Counted from the stretch's first letter, positions 53,608-62,744 are shown. The stretch: 64,000 bases of DNA from Pedobacter steynii (GCF_001721645.1 NZ_CP017141.1:3100001-3164000), one strand, 5' to 3'. Translations and numbers: made by a program. Notes: generated by a model from the letters alone, not told the origin.

Positions 53608-55509
53608 TTAGTCTAAAACAAGGAGGCTCCAGCCGTTTTTATTGGCTTTTTTGAGCAAGGACTTTCGTTCTTCCATTACCTGTTTTATCCGGGAGCCATA
53701 GGTCCAGCAGGTACTTTGGCGAATGCCTAAAATCTCTGCAAGCTTATGGGAAGAGATCTTTCCTTTGGAGGAGAAGATGAGGAAGATCATATAAAAGGCC
53801 TTCACAATTGGAATACGGGTATTGTGGAAAATGGTATAGGTGGTAACTGATTCTTCGTAACTGCATTTGCTGCACCTTCTGCTATAAGCGATATGACCAT
53901 TGTAATAATGATCATTTTTGCACTTTCTACAGGTGTAACCGTTTTTCCATTTTAACTCTGAAAGAAACAGGTTGCAACTTTCTTTATCAGGATAGATCTT
54001 GCTGAATTCCTCAAAATCAACATCTGCCGACATCACCCGATCGCGGGTAACTTTCTCGACGTTAGTTTGCAGTTCCTGATTGTCTTGTTCCAGCAGAGTA
54101 TTCATTCTGGATATCTCTTCTGCCTGTTGTTTTAAAAGGTCATTGGCCTCCTGTAATTCACTGTTTTTAGCTTCGATGATTAACGATTTATGGAATACCT
54201 CTCTGGTCCGCTCCTGAACCTGGCTTTCCAGTTCTTCATTCAAACTGTCTTTTAACTTCGCGTTGAGTGCCATCTGACGGATCATTTGTCGCTGTACTTT
54301 ATCTTTCTTCTTTTTAAGGATACTGACCTTATCTCCGATAGCAAATGAAAGAAATACCATTTCCAGAATAAAACAGAAGCTGAGGCTATAATAGCTGATG
54401 GCACCAAAATTTAAAGAAGCAAAGCCCAGCATGATTAGAAATTTAAGCAGGAATCCTGCAAAAAGAAAGCTGTATCCAAGAACGAAGAAACGAGCTGGAA
54501 GATAACCTTGCTTATAAATATATATACCGGTAAAGAAAGCAACAGATAAAGGGATTGCGTCTATGAATTTATAATTGAACAGGTTTTGATTGAAAGCCAG
54601 ACAATATAAAAACCAAATGGTGCGGATGGCAATAACGATCAGGATGAGCCGGTTGAGTTTGGGTGCTTTGGATTTTACAAATAATAGCTCCCGTGTAAAG
54701 AGCAGGGCAAAAATGCTGACCGCATATAGTGCAAAAGCATAGGCTGTCTGATTCCATATGGGAAGGTTCGGCCATAAATACTGATAGGCAATTCCATCAG
54801 TGCTCATTTCAAAAAAACCAACACTCAGGTTGTAAAGCACATAATAAAGGTATTGCTTTTGGCGCATGGCAATAAACATAATCAGGTTGTAAAAACTGAA
54901 TACGAGGATCATTCCATAGAAGATGCCGAAATAAAAATATTCGTCTAATGCATAAGAGATGAACCAATCTACAGAGCGCAATACAATGATGGCATCACCA
55001 ATCTGAGAGGACTGGATTTTAAAGTAATAAGTCTGTACTTCATCAGTCTGGTTGCTGAGGTAAAATTCAAAATTCTTATGCTGCAGTTTCCGGTTGTCAA
55101 AGTTGAATCGGTCACCAAAGGCTCTGGTTTTGTAAGTTCCATCTTTCTGAGGAATGTATGCAGTAATGTGATCAAGGGTCTGGTCAAAAAACTCCAGAAG
55201 GAAATACTTTTCCGCTTTACTGTTGTGCTTTATTTTAATCCTGAACCAATAAGGGGAGTTCAGCTTAAGTGTTTGTGGTGTACTTCGCTTACTTGCTTCA
55301 AATTTATGATCGTATGTGCTATTCCGGATCTGATCAAAACTCAGCTTATTTTCCGGATCATGAAGCATCTCGATCTGTTTGAAAGAGAAGATATGCTGGT
55401 CAACCTGGTCATTTATTTCTACTGCTTCCTGAGCTCCGGAATGTTTACTTGTGAACAGAAAGAGAACAAAGAAGACTATTTTAGATAGAAATAAGAACTT
55501 TGAAGACAT
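53608..55509 (-). CDS. 7TMR-DISM membrane sensor fused to a transposase-type zinc-ribbon/HTH
   Basis: A 633-aa membrane regulator. After a signal peptide ending at HSGAQ comes a 7TMR-DISM extracellular domain (about 30-180), then seven membrane helices (about 185-395). A long coiled coil covers about 400-500. The C-terminal 109 residues carry a zinc ribbon with Cys at about 527, 530, 546 and 549 (YTCRKCKNDH, SRRCSKCSYEES). A helical segment follows, with an HTH-like LAEILGIRQSTCWTYGSRIK. These match the N-terminal half of IS1595/ISXO2-type transposases, but the DDE nuclease part is absent. It is divergent from alkA and upstream of the SusC operon on the same strand, so it probably regulates that locus directly from the membrane. 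Confidence 0.85.
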   Translation of the reverse strand: MSSKFLFLSKIVFFVLFLFTSKHSGAQEAVEINDQVDQHIFSFKQIEMLHDPENKLSFDQIRNSTYDHKFEASKRSTPQTLKLNSPYWFRIKIKHNSKAEKYFLLEFFDQTLDHITAYIPQKDGTYKTRAFGDRFNFDNRKLQHKNFEFYLSNQTDEVQTYYFKIQSSQIGDAIIVLRSVDWFISYALDEYFYFGIFYGMILVFSFYNLIMFIAMRQKQYLYYVLYNLSVGFFEMSTDGIAYQYLWPNLPIWNQTAYAFALYAVSIFALLFTRELLFVKSKAPKLNRLILIVIAIRTIWFLYCLAFNQNLFNYKFIDAIPLSVAFFTGIYIYKQGYLPARFFVLGYSFLFAGFLLKFLIMLGFASLNFGAISYYSLSFCFILEMVFLSFAIGDKVSILKKKKDKVQRQMIRQMALNAKLKDSLNEELESQVQERTREVFHKSLIIEAKNSELQEANDLLKQQAEEISRMNTLLEQDNQELQTNVEKVTRDRVMSADVDFEEFSKIYPDKESCNLFLSELKWKNGYTCRKCKNDHYYNGHIAYSRRCSKCSYEESVTTYTIFHNTRIPIVKAFYMIFLIFSSKGKISSHKLAEILGIRQSTCWTYGSRIKQVMEERKSLLKKANKNGWSLLVLD

Positions 55510-55659
55510 GTTGAAACCTGAGACCTAAGTGTAATGGATATCTGTAAAGGTCGGAAGAATTTTTCTTCTTCTTCAATCTGATGTCTGAATCTTATTCATT
55601 CCGAATGAGTTTTAGCAAGAATCAGATTTAATTCAATGGTCAAATGAGTATTTTTGGAT

Positions 55660-56562
55660 ATGGGCTATAATACATTGAGTATTCCAATACCTCCAGACTT
55701 TAATTTCGGAGAATGTCTTTGGTTCTTAGACCGGGATTTTGACGATTGCATGCTTAAAGTGAGCCGTGATGGAGTAACTAAAGCGATATTGCTACATGAA
55801 ACAATTGTGTTGGTGAATGTTAAAGCTACTGAGGAGGAATTGTTGGTTTCGGTATTACATGGAGAACTGAAGGATGAAGTGGTATTGAAAGAATATATAG
55901 AAAATTGGTTTGACATCCGGCTTGACCTTAAACCGTTTTATGCTTTACTAAGGAAGGACCCGCGACTTTCCTTTATGGAGGAATCGTATCATGGTCTTCG
56001 GCTGGTCGGAATTCCAGATATGTTTGAAGCCATTTGCTGGGCTATTATCGGACAGCAGATCAACCTGACTTTTGCTTATAAACTAAAAAGAAGACTGGTA
56101 GAAAGATATGGGCAAGCTTTGGAATTTGAGGGCGAGGTTTATTATTTGTTTCCGGATGCGGCAGTTCTGGCCGAAGCTGGTATGGAAGAGTTGCAACAGA
56201 TGCAATTGTCCAGGAGTAAGGCACTTTATCTGACTCTTATTGCTCAGGCTTTTACAGACAAATCATTGAGTAAAGACAGATTGCTGCAGATGCCTGATCT
56301 TGCCTCACGCCAGAAAGCATTGATGGTGGTCAAAGGGGTAGGGATGTGGACTGCCAACTATACTTTAATGAAATGTTTAAAAGAAAGATCCTGCATTCCA
56401 TTTGGAGATGCAGGATTACTCAATGCCCTGATTAATCATGGAATTATTGCCGATAAAAAGCAAAATCAGGAAATAGAAAGATTCTTCTCCGCTTATCCTT
56501 CCTGGGAGAGTTATCTGGTTTTTTACCTTTGGAGGTCCCTTTCCAAAAGATCAGATAATTAG
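55660..56562 (+). CDS. alkA: DNA-3-methyladenine glycosylase II (AlkA-like)
   Basis: A 300-aa HhH-GPD base-excision enzyme that removes alkylated purines. The helix-hairpin-helix is VKGVGMWTANYTLMK, and the catalytic Asp follows in CIPFGDAGLLNAL. The FEAICWAIIGQQINL segment is typical of AlkA. It lacks the C-terminal FeS cluster of Nth. ATG 55660 is used; a TTG 6 nt earlier is less likely. It converges with an Ada-like gene and overlaps it by 12 nt, an alkylation-repair pair. Confidence 0.92.
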   Translation: MGYNTLSIPIPPDFNFGECLWFLDRDFDDCMLKVSRDGVTKAILLHETIVLVNVKATEEELLVSVLHGELKDEVVLKEYIENWFDIRLDLKPFYALLRKDPRLSFMEESYHGLRLVGIPDMFEAICWAIIGQQINLTFAYKLKRRLVERYGQALEFEGEVYYLFPDAAVLAEAGMEELQQMQLSRSKALYLTLIAQAFTDKSLSKDRLLQMPDLASRQKALMVVKGVGMWTANYTLMKCLKERSCIPFGDAGLLNALINHGIIADKKQNQEIERFFSAYPSWESYLVFYLWRSLSKRSDN

Positions 56563-57399
56563 GTCTGTATGTGCTGCTTCCCATCCGATCATCGCTGTTT
56601 TTCGTGGACTACCCCAATGATACTGCCCCAGTTCACCAGTGGATTTAATCACCCTATGACAAGGGATCAGAAAGGCAACAGGATTATCACCTACAGCTGA
56701 GCCCACTGCTCTCGAGGCTTTAGGTCTGTCGATAGAGGCGGCAATACCGGCATAGGTTGATAATTCCCCCAAAGGTACTTTAAGCAAGGTTTCCCAAACT
56801 TTGATCTGAAAATCTGTTCCTTTCAAATGGAGTTTCACTTCCTGAAGCCTGCTCCAGTCTTTCCCGAAAATGTACAATGCATTTTGTTGCATCATATCCA
56901 ATACCTGGCGATATTTTGCATTTGGAAAGAGTTGCTGAAGTTCTTTAAACGCCAGGTCGGGATCATCAGCAAAAGCCATATAACAAATGCCTTTGGCTGT
57001 AGAGGCAACAATGAGTGACCCAAAGGGGCTTTCGGCAAAACTATAATTGATCTGAAGTTGTTCTCCGCCGTTTTTGAACTCTCCGGGGGTCATTCCTTCA
57101 ATTTTAATGAAGAGGTCGTGAAGCCTGCTGGTGCCGGATAAACCGGTTTCATATGCCGCATCAAATAGGGTACTTTGTTTGTCTTTCAGAATTCCTTTAG
57201 CATACTCTATACTGAGGTATTGAAGAAATTTCTTAGGGGTAACGCCTGCCCATTCCTTAAACATCCGTTGAAAATGAAAAGGACTCAGGTAAACATGAGC
57301 GGCAACCTCTTCTAAGGAGGGTTGTTGCTTAAAATTGGCCTTTAGATAATCAATGGCCTTTTCAATTCTTTGGTAATCGATCTGATTTAATGTTTCCAT
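56551..57399 (-). CDS. Ada-like AraC regulator / O6-methylguanine-DNA methyltransferase
   Basis: A 282-aa fusion of an AraC-type HTH pair (about 15-105, with EEVAAHVYLSPFHFQRMFKEW) and an O6-alkylguanine transferase domain (about 115-280). The acceptor Cys is in FLIPCHRVI, followed by the FxxxG-type region GELGQYHWGSPRKTAMIGWE. The N-terminal zinc/phosphotriester-accepting domain of E. coli Ada is absent, so phosphotriester sensing is not expected. The start was set at Met (57399) rather than 57420. It converges with alkA and overlaps it by 12 nt. Confidence 0.9.
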   Translation of the reverse strand: METLNQIDYQRIEKAIDYLKANFKQQPSLEEVAAHVYLSPFHFQRMFKEWAGVTPKKFLQYLSIEYAKGILKDKQSTLFDAAYETGLSGTSRLHDLFIKIEGMTPGEFKNGGEQLQINYSFAESPFGSLIVASTAKGICYMAFADDPDLAFKELQQLFPNAKYRQVLDMMQQNALYIFGKDWSRLQEVKLHLKGTDFQIKVWETLLKVPLGELSTYAGIAASIDRPKASRAVGSAVGDNPVAFLIPCHRVIKSTGELGQYHWGSPRKTAMIGWEAAHTDLII

Positions 57400-57461
57400 G
57401 TTTCGAAGTTTACAATTCAAAACTACGCTAAGTGTTTAGTGGATAAAACCCGAAACTTGCG

Positions 57462-58094
57462 CTATTTATTTTCCTGATGATGTCCTGCAATCAATTCTTC
57501 CAGGTTTTTATGGCGATTTTCTGAAATCAGGGCGCTATGCTTTTTCTCCGTATCAGATAAGATGTTAATCAACATTTTTTTATTGGATCCGGCGAGGTCC
57601 TGGTAGAGGAGTTGATCCGCCCTGGACAATAACTGATATAGGCTAAGTAATGTCTTTTCTCCTTTTGGACTTAGTTTGATTAATCGGGCCCTTTTGTCAA
57701 CAGGGTCATTTCTTTCCAATATTAATCCGACCTTTTTGATTCTGTTTAAGATGTCAATTCCGGTAGATTGTTCGAAGAACACCGCGCTGACAATATCCGA
57801 TTTTCTTGCCTCTTTCTGCCGATCTATTTCTTTCATAAAATAAAACCATTCCAGCTCTATTCCAGGCATTTCTTTTAATGCTGCTTTGGCATAAATCACA
57901 TGAATGGCATTGAGTTGATTAATGAGGTTGGCCAGTTGCCCATTTGAACCGGAAAGTTCAGTTTCATCCGGATTTTCTCCCATGATTTCCTTGCTGTTTA
58001 GCAAAAAATGAGAGCAAAATTCCGCTGCCGATGCAGCAGGATTTTTACTCTCATAATCGGCCCATGCCGTAATCAGTTCTACAACTGGTTTCAT
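57462..58094 (-). CDS. MarR-family transcriptional regulator
   Basis: A 210-aa protein with a MarR winged helix in its second half. The recognition region is STGIDILNRIKKVGLILER, and the wing is DPVDKRARLIKLSPKGE. It has a slightly long N-terminus for the family. It starts 21 nt after the stop of the 771-aa gene, so it is probably co-transcribed with the two exported proteins upstream. Its effector is unknown. Confidence 0.88.
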   Translation of the reverse strand: MKPVVELITAWADYESKNPAASAAEFCSHFLLNSKEIMGENPDETELSGSNGQLANLINQLNAIHVIYAKAALKEMPGIELEWFYFMKEIDRQKEARKSDIVSAVFFEQSTGIDILNRIKKVGLILERNDPVDKRARLIKLSPKGEKTLLSLYQLLSRADQLLYQDLAGSNKKMLINILSDTEKKHSALISENRHKNLEELIAGHHQENK

Positions 58095-58115
58095 GGAAGA
58101 TATTTTTGAAACATT

Positions 58116-60431
58116 TTATCGGGTCTTGTTGACATATTTATTGAAATATCCACATTCGCTTAATGCCTCCTGATAGAATCGGGTATCTGCGTATTGTTGT
58201 TTAAGAACAGCAAAGTACCTGCCGAAATAAACTTCATTGGTATTTATGCTCCAGGACCCTTTGCCCTGGTTTTCCGGAAGTTCATAGGAGCTGTTATAGC
58301 TTTCATTGCGTTCACACTTACTGGCCATAAAAGTGCATCTTGCCTTTTGTTCTTTGCTTTTCGTCGCTTCCCTTGCAATGAGGTAATATTTTTCCGCAAT
58401 TTTTCCGGAAAGAAACATCCGGCGAAATGGAGCGGGGATACCGGCAGCGTAGCTGCTGTAGGAATCCGTCAGCTGTGATTCGTAAAACGTTCTGGCATTA
58501 CCATAATGGGTAATGTTATAGTATGCGTTAGCAAGCAGGTAGGCATTGTTGTAAACGTTTTTGCCCGCAGTGATCTCCTCCTTTAAGTTTTTCATCATTT
58601 TGAGCATGCTCATGGAGGTAAATTTCTTAGATTGTGCCATCTGGTGATCGCAATCATGACAATCGTTCAGGCGCATGTTAAATGGGTTGCCTAAGAGTAC
58701 ATTACTCTGTTCTTTTGTTTTCGCTAAAAGCACGATCGCTTCGTCCAGCTTTTCCTGATATACCAATGCGGTAGCCTGGAAAAAATAAAGATCTTCCAGC
58801 TTATAAGGATAATATTGCAGCATGGCTTTTTCAAAAGCAGTCTGGTTGCCTTTTTGCATCAGCGCTTTCAGGCTTTCAATTTGTTGATTATTGCTATAAA
58901 ACTCATTGTAGTTCCTGAAAATATTGGCTTTCAAAGGATCACCCTGTTTTTTATAAAGGCTGGAAATGGCCTCCAGACTCTCGTTCAGGGATTGGTAGAA
59001 CCTTAGATCTGGAATGGTATCTTTTCCTTCTTTAAGTCTGGCAAACCAGTTTAAAGGTTCTACCATTTTAGCTTCCGCTTTTGCGTCAATCTTTTTCAGC
59101 TGTCTGATATAAAGACCCCAGTCCAGAATCTTATACTGGGCCATGATCAGCTGATTATCTTTAGGAAGTTGTGTTTTTGCTGCCTGATAAAATTTAGCGG
59201 CCTGAGCATAGTTTTTACTCATGAAATTCAGATATCCTGCTGCAAGGTTCCAGAAATAAGGCTTGGAGGTATTGTTTTTTAAGGCGATCCCACTTACCAG
59301 GGCGGTATTTTTCCTCAGGGTTTTTGTCGAATCCTCTTTTCCTCCCCAGTAACCAGAGCGGCTGCTTTCGGTAATGTTAACCACTCTGCTCAGAAGTAAA
59401 TCCAGCTTTTCCGATTTAGGATCTAAAGTGACAATCTCAGGAATTGCCCGTTCCGTATCAAAATAGATTCCCAGTAAATGCCAAAGCGTGATTTTCTCTT
59501 CCTTTGTTTTAGCCATGGCCAGTGCTTGTTTCCAATCGGCTTCTTCATTCGGATGGAAGGCCCATTTTGCAGGGATTTTCATTTCCGATGAGTAATCGTA
59601 ACAAAGACTGAACAGGTAGTTGGAAGTGGCATAATCCTTTGCCAGATAATATCTTCCTGCAACATAACCAAGCGTCCTGTAATAGATCATGTTTTTTGGA
59701 AAAGTATCTTTGTACGTATTAAAAGCCTTGATGAGCTGGGAATCTTTAATTGGTTTAACTCCGGTACTTCTTTCCAAAAAGTAATAATAACGTACCAGTT
59801 GAAACCATAACCGTTGTTTGATGAAGGTGTCTTTAGTTTTTTGAAATGCGGTTAGTAAAGACACTTCCATTGACTTTGGCGCGGTGTAATTTGGTTTCTC
59901 ATCCCAGCCATAGTATTCCTGATAGTTTGCGGAGAATTCTTCAGCAGATTTGGCCAGTAACAAGTATTCAAAGAATGAATTGACCAGTTTTTTATCCAGT
60001 TTCTGTTTCTTTAATTGAGGCATACTGTCGGGAAGGGCGTTAATTTTGCCTTTGAAGTTCTGGTAGACAGAGTCTATTCCTTTTGCACTGGCTTTTAGCA
60101 ATAGGTATTGCAGATCTGTTTTGCTTAGCTGTTGTCCAAAGTAATCGTACCATTCCTTTACAATCTGGTCATTGTAACGGGTATTGGTATTGTCGTCTTT
60201 ATAAGAATAATCTTTAGTGTAATAAGTGGAGAAGTCGCTGTAAAAGAATGGAGTATATTCTTTAGCAACGAATGCTTCCGGGCTGAAGCTGGAATACTCA
60301 TCACTGTAGCCATAATCTGCGCATGCCCAGACTACTCCGCCTACAGAGAGTGTACTAAGGCTAAAAATGAGCAGAAATTTCTTTGAAATCCCTTGTTTTA
60401 AATGTTGAAAGGTTGAGGTTGCCAATTTCAT
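58116..60431 (-). CDS. Exported TPR-like helical protein of unknown function, 771 aa
   Basis: I do not recognise a named family. The N-terminus has a hydrophobic export segment (KFLLIFSLSTLSVGGVVWAC). Many aromatic-rich helical repeats follow, spread over about residues 100-720, such as YYRTLGYVAGRYYLAKDYATS and AAKFYQAAKTQLPKDNQL, which look like tetratricopeptide repeats. Conserved-looking Cys/Asp-rich LNDCHDCDHQMAQ lies near residue 590. It overlaps the upstream 3' end by 71 nt. Such proteins often accompany a small lipoprotein in Bacteroidota. Confidence 0.75.
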   Translation of the reverse strand: MKLATSTFQHLKQGISKKFLLIFSLSTLSVGGVVWACADYGYSDEYSSFSPEAFVAKEYTPFFYSDFSTYYTKDYSYKDDNTNTRYNDQIVKEWYDYFGQQLSKTDLQYLLLKASAKGIDSVYQNFKGKINALPDSMPQLKKQKLDKKLVNSFFEYLLLAKSAEEFSANYQEYYGWDEKPNYTAPKSMEVSLLTAFQKTKDTFIKQRLWFQLVRYYYFLERSTGVKPIKDSQLIKAFNTYKDTFPKNMIYYRTLGYVAGRYYLAKDYATSNYLFSLCYDYSSEMKIPAKWAFHPNEEADWKQALAMAKTKEEKITLWHLLGIYFDTERAIPEIVTLDPKSEKLDLLLSRVVNITESSRSGYWGGKEDSTKTLRKNTALVSGIALKNNTSKPYFWNLAAGYLNFMSKNYAQAAKFYQAAKTQLPKDNQLIMAQYKILDWGLYIRQLKKIDAKAEAKMVEPLNWFARLKEGKDTIPDLRFYQSLNESLEAISSLYKKQGDPLKANIFRNYNEFYSNNQQIESLKALMQKGNQTAFEKAMLQYYPYKLEDLYFFQATALVYQEKLDEAIVLLAKTKEQSNVLLGNPFNMRLNDCHDCDHQMAQSKKFTSMSMLKMMKNLKEEITAGKNVYNNAYLLANAYYNITHYGNARTFYESQLTDSYSSYAAGIPAPFRRMFLSGKIAEKYYLIAREATKSKEQKARCTFMASKCERNESYNSSYELPENQGKGSWSINTNEVYFGRYFAVLKQQYADTRFYQEALSECGYFNKYVNKTR

Positions 60432-61407
60432 AATAGATGATGGTTTTTTGTTCTTCTTTATTCAAATGTTCGGCCAGTTGTGTTGCGGCCTGTTCTAATA
60501 GTGCTTTATCTGTTTCCTCCAGCTTAAAGAGATCGTCGGTTTTCACGTAAATCCCTCCGGTAAAGAAACTTCTTACTGCTTTATATACATTTTTATGTGC
60601 AGTTGGCTGAAAGTTTTCCGTTTTACTGAGTTCTTTCTTCCCTATTTTTCCGTATACCTGGATGATCTGGCCATCTCTGATATGGAGAGACCAGGAGAAA
60701 AGTGGTAAGGCGATGTCCAAAGGTAATCCGTATTTCGGAATATAGCTGATATAAGTTGCCGCATCTTCTGGATTATAGATAGAGTTGGGGTCTTTTGGGT
60801 CCGGAGAAAGTTTGCCCATATTGTAAAACATCAGGACGCCTTTGTCTACCGGAGGAATACCAGTACGGACCTGATATTTAATCTGGTGTAACCTGATGGT
60901 AGCTTCCAGTTGTTTATGACTTAAGACTTTAAATGTTTTCAGAAATCTGAAGTATTTTTCTTTTGTTCCTAAGGTCCAGTCGCAATCGAATTGTACCTGT
61001 TGATAATTGATTTTCTGAGCTTTTGCCAGATGCTGCAATAGCTGATTACTTTGCATCGCAAGACTGTCTACACCTGCAGGACTCAGTTTTTCAAAGGTTT
61101 GATTGGTAATGAAGATAACAGGGATAATTTTTTCCGTCAGCACTGGCTCCTTAAAGCTGATGATGGCCTCCGGATGCGCTTTACCTGCAAAAGAATTCCA
61201 TTTAATATCAAAAAAGCGAAGGTATAGTTTTCCCTGTGCCACTTCCTGTAGTAATTGATGCTGGGCTTTATTTAAGGTTAATGTTTGTTTCCAGTAATAA
61301 AATGCAGCATCAGCCTTGCTTTCTTTTTTGCAGGACGACAAAGCTGTGAGGAGCATCAGCACGATAAAGAAGAAGCGTTGTAATATTAAATGGGGAAAGG
61401 TTGTCAT
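60361..61407 (-). CDS. Exported lipoprotein of unknown function, 348 aa
   Basis: From ATG 61407 it has signal peptide LILQRFFFIVLMLLTALSSC with a lipobox at the last Cys. The rest is mixed alpha/beta with no family I can name. It is upstream of, and overlaps by 71 nt, the 771-aa gene. This suggests coupled translation and a shared function. It is divergent from the Rrf2 regulator gene. Confidence 0.75.
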   Translation of the reverse strand: MTTFPHLILQRFFFIVLMLLTALSSCKKESKADAAFYYWKQTLTLNKAQHQLLQEVAQGKLYLRFFDIKWNSFAGKAHPEAIISFKEPVLTEKIIPVIFITNQTFEKLSPAGVDSLAMQSNQLLQHLAKAQKINYQQVQFDCDWTLGTKEKYFRFLKTFKVLSHKQLEATIRLHQIKYQVRTGIPPVDKGVLMFYNMGKLSPDPKDPNSIYNPEDAATYISYIPKYGLPLDIALPLFSWSLHIRDGQIIQVYGKIGKKELSKTENFQPTAHKNVYKAVRSFFTGGIYVKTDDLFKLEETDKALLEQAATQLAEHLNKEEQKTIIYYEIGNLNLSTFKTRDFKEISAHF

Positions 61408-61464
61408 TCTGAAGCAGCTCAATTATCAGACAAAGTTAAACTTCTTCGGCAATCTTAAATATTT

Positions 61465-61518
61465 TTTGCGAATAACAATTATTACTTTACCTTTGTACTG
61501 TAATAAAAATAATTACAG
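61465..61518 (+). promoter_or_regulatory. Promoter and autoregulatory operator of the Rrf2 gene
   Basis: TTTG (61465-61468), 19 bp, TACCTTTG (61488-61495), a perfect Bacteroidota promoter. CTGTAAT-N7-ATTACAG (61498-61518) is a 21-bp inverted repeat over the expected transcription start. It ends one base before the ATG and is well placed for repression. Confidence 0.75.
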
Positions 61519-61519
61519 A

Positions 61520-61930
61520 ATGAATAATGCGAGGTTTGCCATTTCTTTACATATCCTGACTCTGCTTGAAAAAGCAAAAGGAGAATTGATGTCTTCCGAT
61601 TATATCGCGGGGAGCATCAATATTAATCCTGTCCTGGTCAGAAAGGAACTGATCACATTAAGGAATCATGGTTTTGTAGGGAGTAAAGAAGGTAAAAACG
61701 GGGGTAGCTTTTTGGCTAAGGCGGCAGATGTGATCACTTTAGACCAGATTTATATTGCAGTAAGACAAAACAACCTGTTGGGTACTTCTAAAAATGAACC
61801 CAATCCACATTGTATGGTCGGCAGGCAAATTAATCAACATTTAAACTCATTGTATGATCATACAGAGCAAGTATTAATTCAGGAATTATCTCAAAAAACA
61901 CTGGCTGATTTCAGTGGACAATTCAGTTAG
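61520..61930 (+). CDS. Rrf2-family transcriptional regulator (YwnA-like)
   Basis: A 136-aa Rrf2 winged-helix regulator. The HTH region is SSDYIAGSININPVLVRKEL and the wing GSKEGKNGGSFLAKAADV. It has only one Cys (PHCMVG), so it lacks the three-Cys iron-sulfur site of IscR/NsrR and resembles the YwnA/CymR-like group. It precedes an NAD(P)-binding protein gene by 63 nt, as ywnA precedes ywnB in Bacillus. Start at ATG 61520 is set by the promoter. Confidence 0.9.
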   Translation: MNNARFAISLHILTLLEKAKGELMSSDYIAGSININPVLVRKELITLRNHGFVGSKEGKNGGSFLAKAADVITLDQIYIAVRQNNLLGTSKNEPNPHCMVGRQINQHLNSLYDHTEQVLIQELSQKTLADFSGQFS

Positions 61931-61946
61931 TTTTTTTTGACTAAAA

Positions 61947-61967
61947 CTGTAACAAATAATATTACAA
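61947..61967. promoter_or_regulatory. Second copy of the Rrf2 operator
   Basis: CTGTAAC-N7-ATTACAA, 21 bp, with the same arm-spacer-arm geometry as the site at 61498-61518 and two arm differences. It sits just upstream of the NAD(P)-binding gene and suggests control by the same Rrf2 protein. Confidence 0.65.
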
Positions 61968-61993
61968 TAAAACGTAAATTAAAAATAGAAAAT

Positions 61994-62644
61994 ATGAAAG
62001 TATCATTAATTGGAGCAAGCGGCTTCGTTGGCACAAACATTTTAGAGGAGTTGTTAACCCGTGGTCATCAGGTGACCGGAATTGTAAGAGATGCAGCAAA
62101 ACTGAAACAGGCTGGTGAGGGATTAACCGTAAAAGAAGTAGATGTCTTAAATACAGAGGCACTGACTGATGCTATAAATGGTTCTGATGTGGTGATTAGT
62201 GCCTATAATGCAGGCTGGACCAATCCCAATCTTTATCAGGATTTTATTGCCGGTTCGGAAGCCATTCAAAAGGCTGTTAAAACATCTGATGTAAATCGTC
62301 TGATTGTTATTGGTGGGGCAGGAAGTTTAGAGATTGATGGAAAGCAGCTGGTAGACGGGCCTGATTTTCCCGCTGATTATAAAGCCGGGGCTACAGCAGC
62401 AAGAGATTACCTGAATACGATTAAACAAGAACAGGATCTGGAATGGACTTTCTTTAGTCCTGCAATAGAAATGCATCCTGGTATTACTAGCGGACGTACT
62501 GGTCAGTATCGTTTGGGAGCTAATACTCCTGTCTTCAACGAAGAGGGCAGAAGTATTCTTTCTGTACAGGATTTAGCGGTGGTAATTGCGGACGAAGCGG
62601 AAAGCAATAAACATCCAAAGCAAAGGTTCACAGCTGCATATTAG
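61994..62644 (+). CDS. NAD(P)H-binding atypical short-chain dehydrogenase (YwnB-like)
   Basis: A 216-aa Rossmann-fold protein with the nucleotide motif LIGASGFVGTNILEEL, then DVVISAYNAGW and RLIVIGGAGSLEIDG. There is no classical YxxxK catalytic pair in the usual place, which fits the NmrA/YwnB-like atypical group. These act as quinone or aldehyde reductases or redox sensors. ATG 61994 was chosen since the TTG at 61937 overlaps the operator region. Confidence 0.88.
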   Translation: MKVSLIGASGFVGTNILEELLTRGHQVTGIVRDAAKLKQAGEGLTVKEVDVLNTEALTDAINGSDVVISAYNAGWTNPNLYQDFIAGSEAIQKAVKTSDVNRLIVIGGAGSLEIDGKQLVDGPDFPADYKAGATAARDYLNTIKQEQDLEWTFFSPAIEMHPGITSGRTGQYRLGANTPVFNEEGRSILSVQDLAVVIADEAESNKHPKQRFTAAY

Positions 62645-62659
62645 GTATCAGCTAAAATC

Positions 62660-62697
62660 AGGTCGTTCGGAATTTCAAGTTCGGACGACCTTTTAGT
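62660..62697 (+). terminator. Terminator after the NAD(P)-binding gene
   Basis: AGGTCGT (62660-62666) pairs with ACGACCT (62685-62691), followed by TTTAGTTT. Outer CTAAAA/TTTTAG bases extend the stem. Confidence 0.75.
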
Positions 62698-62744
62698 TTA
62701 TCGTAATTTTCTAATAAAGACTAGCGTTTCACTAGATATTGTAT

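Noticed and set aside
53608..53940. Possible IS1595-family insertion sequence.
   Set aside because: Only the zinc-ribbon/HTH part is present, in frame with the 7TM sensor. There is no DDE domain, and no terminal inverted repeats were seen, so it is a domain fusion rather than a mobile element.
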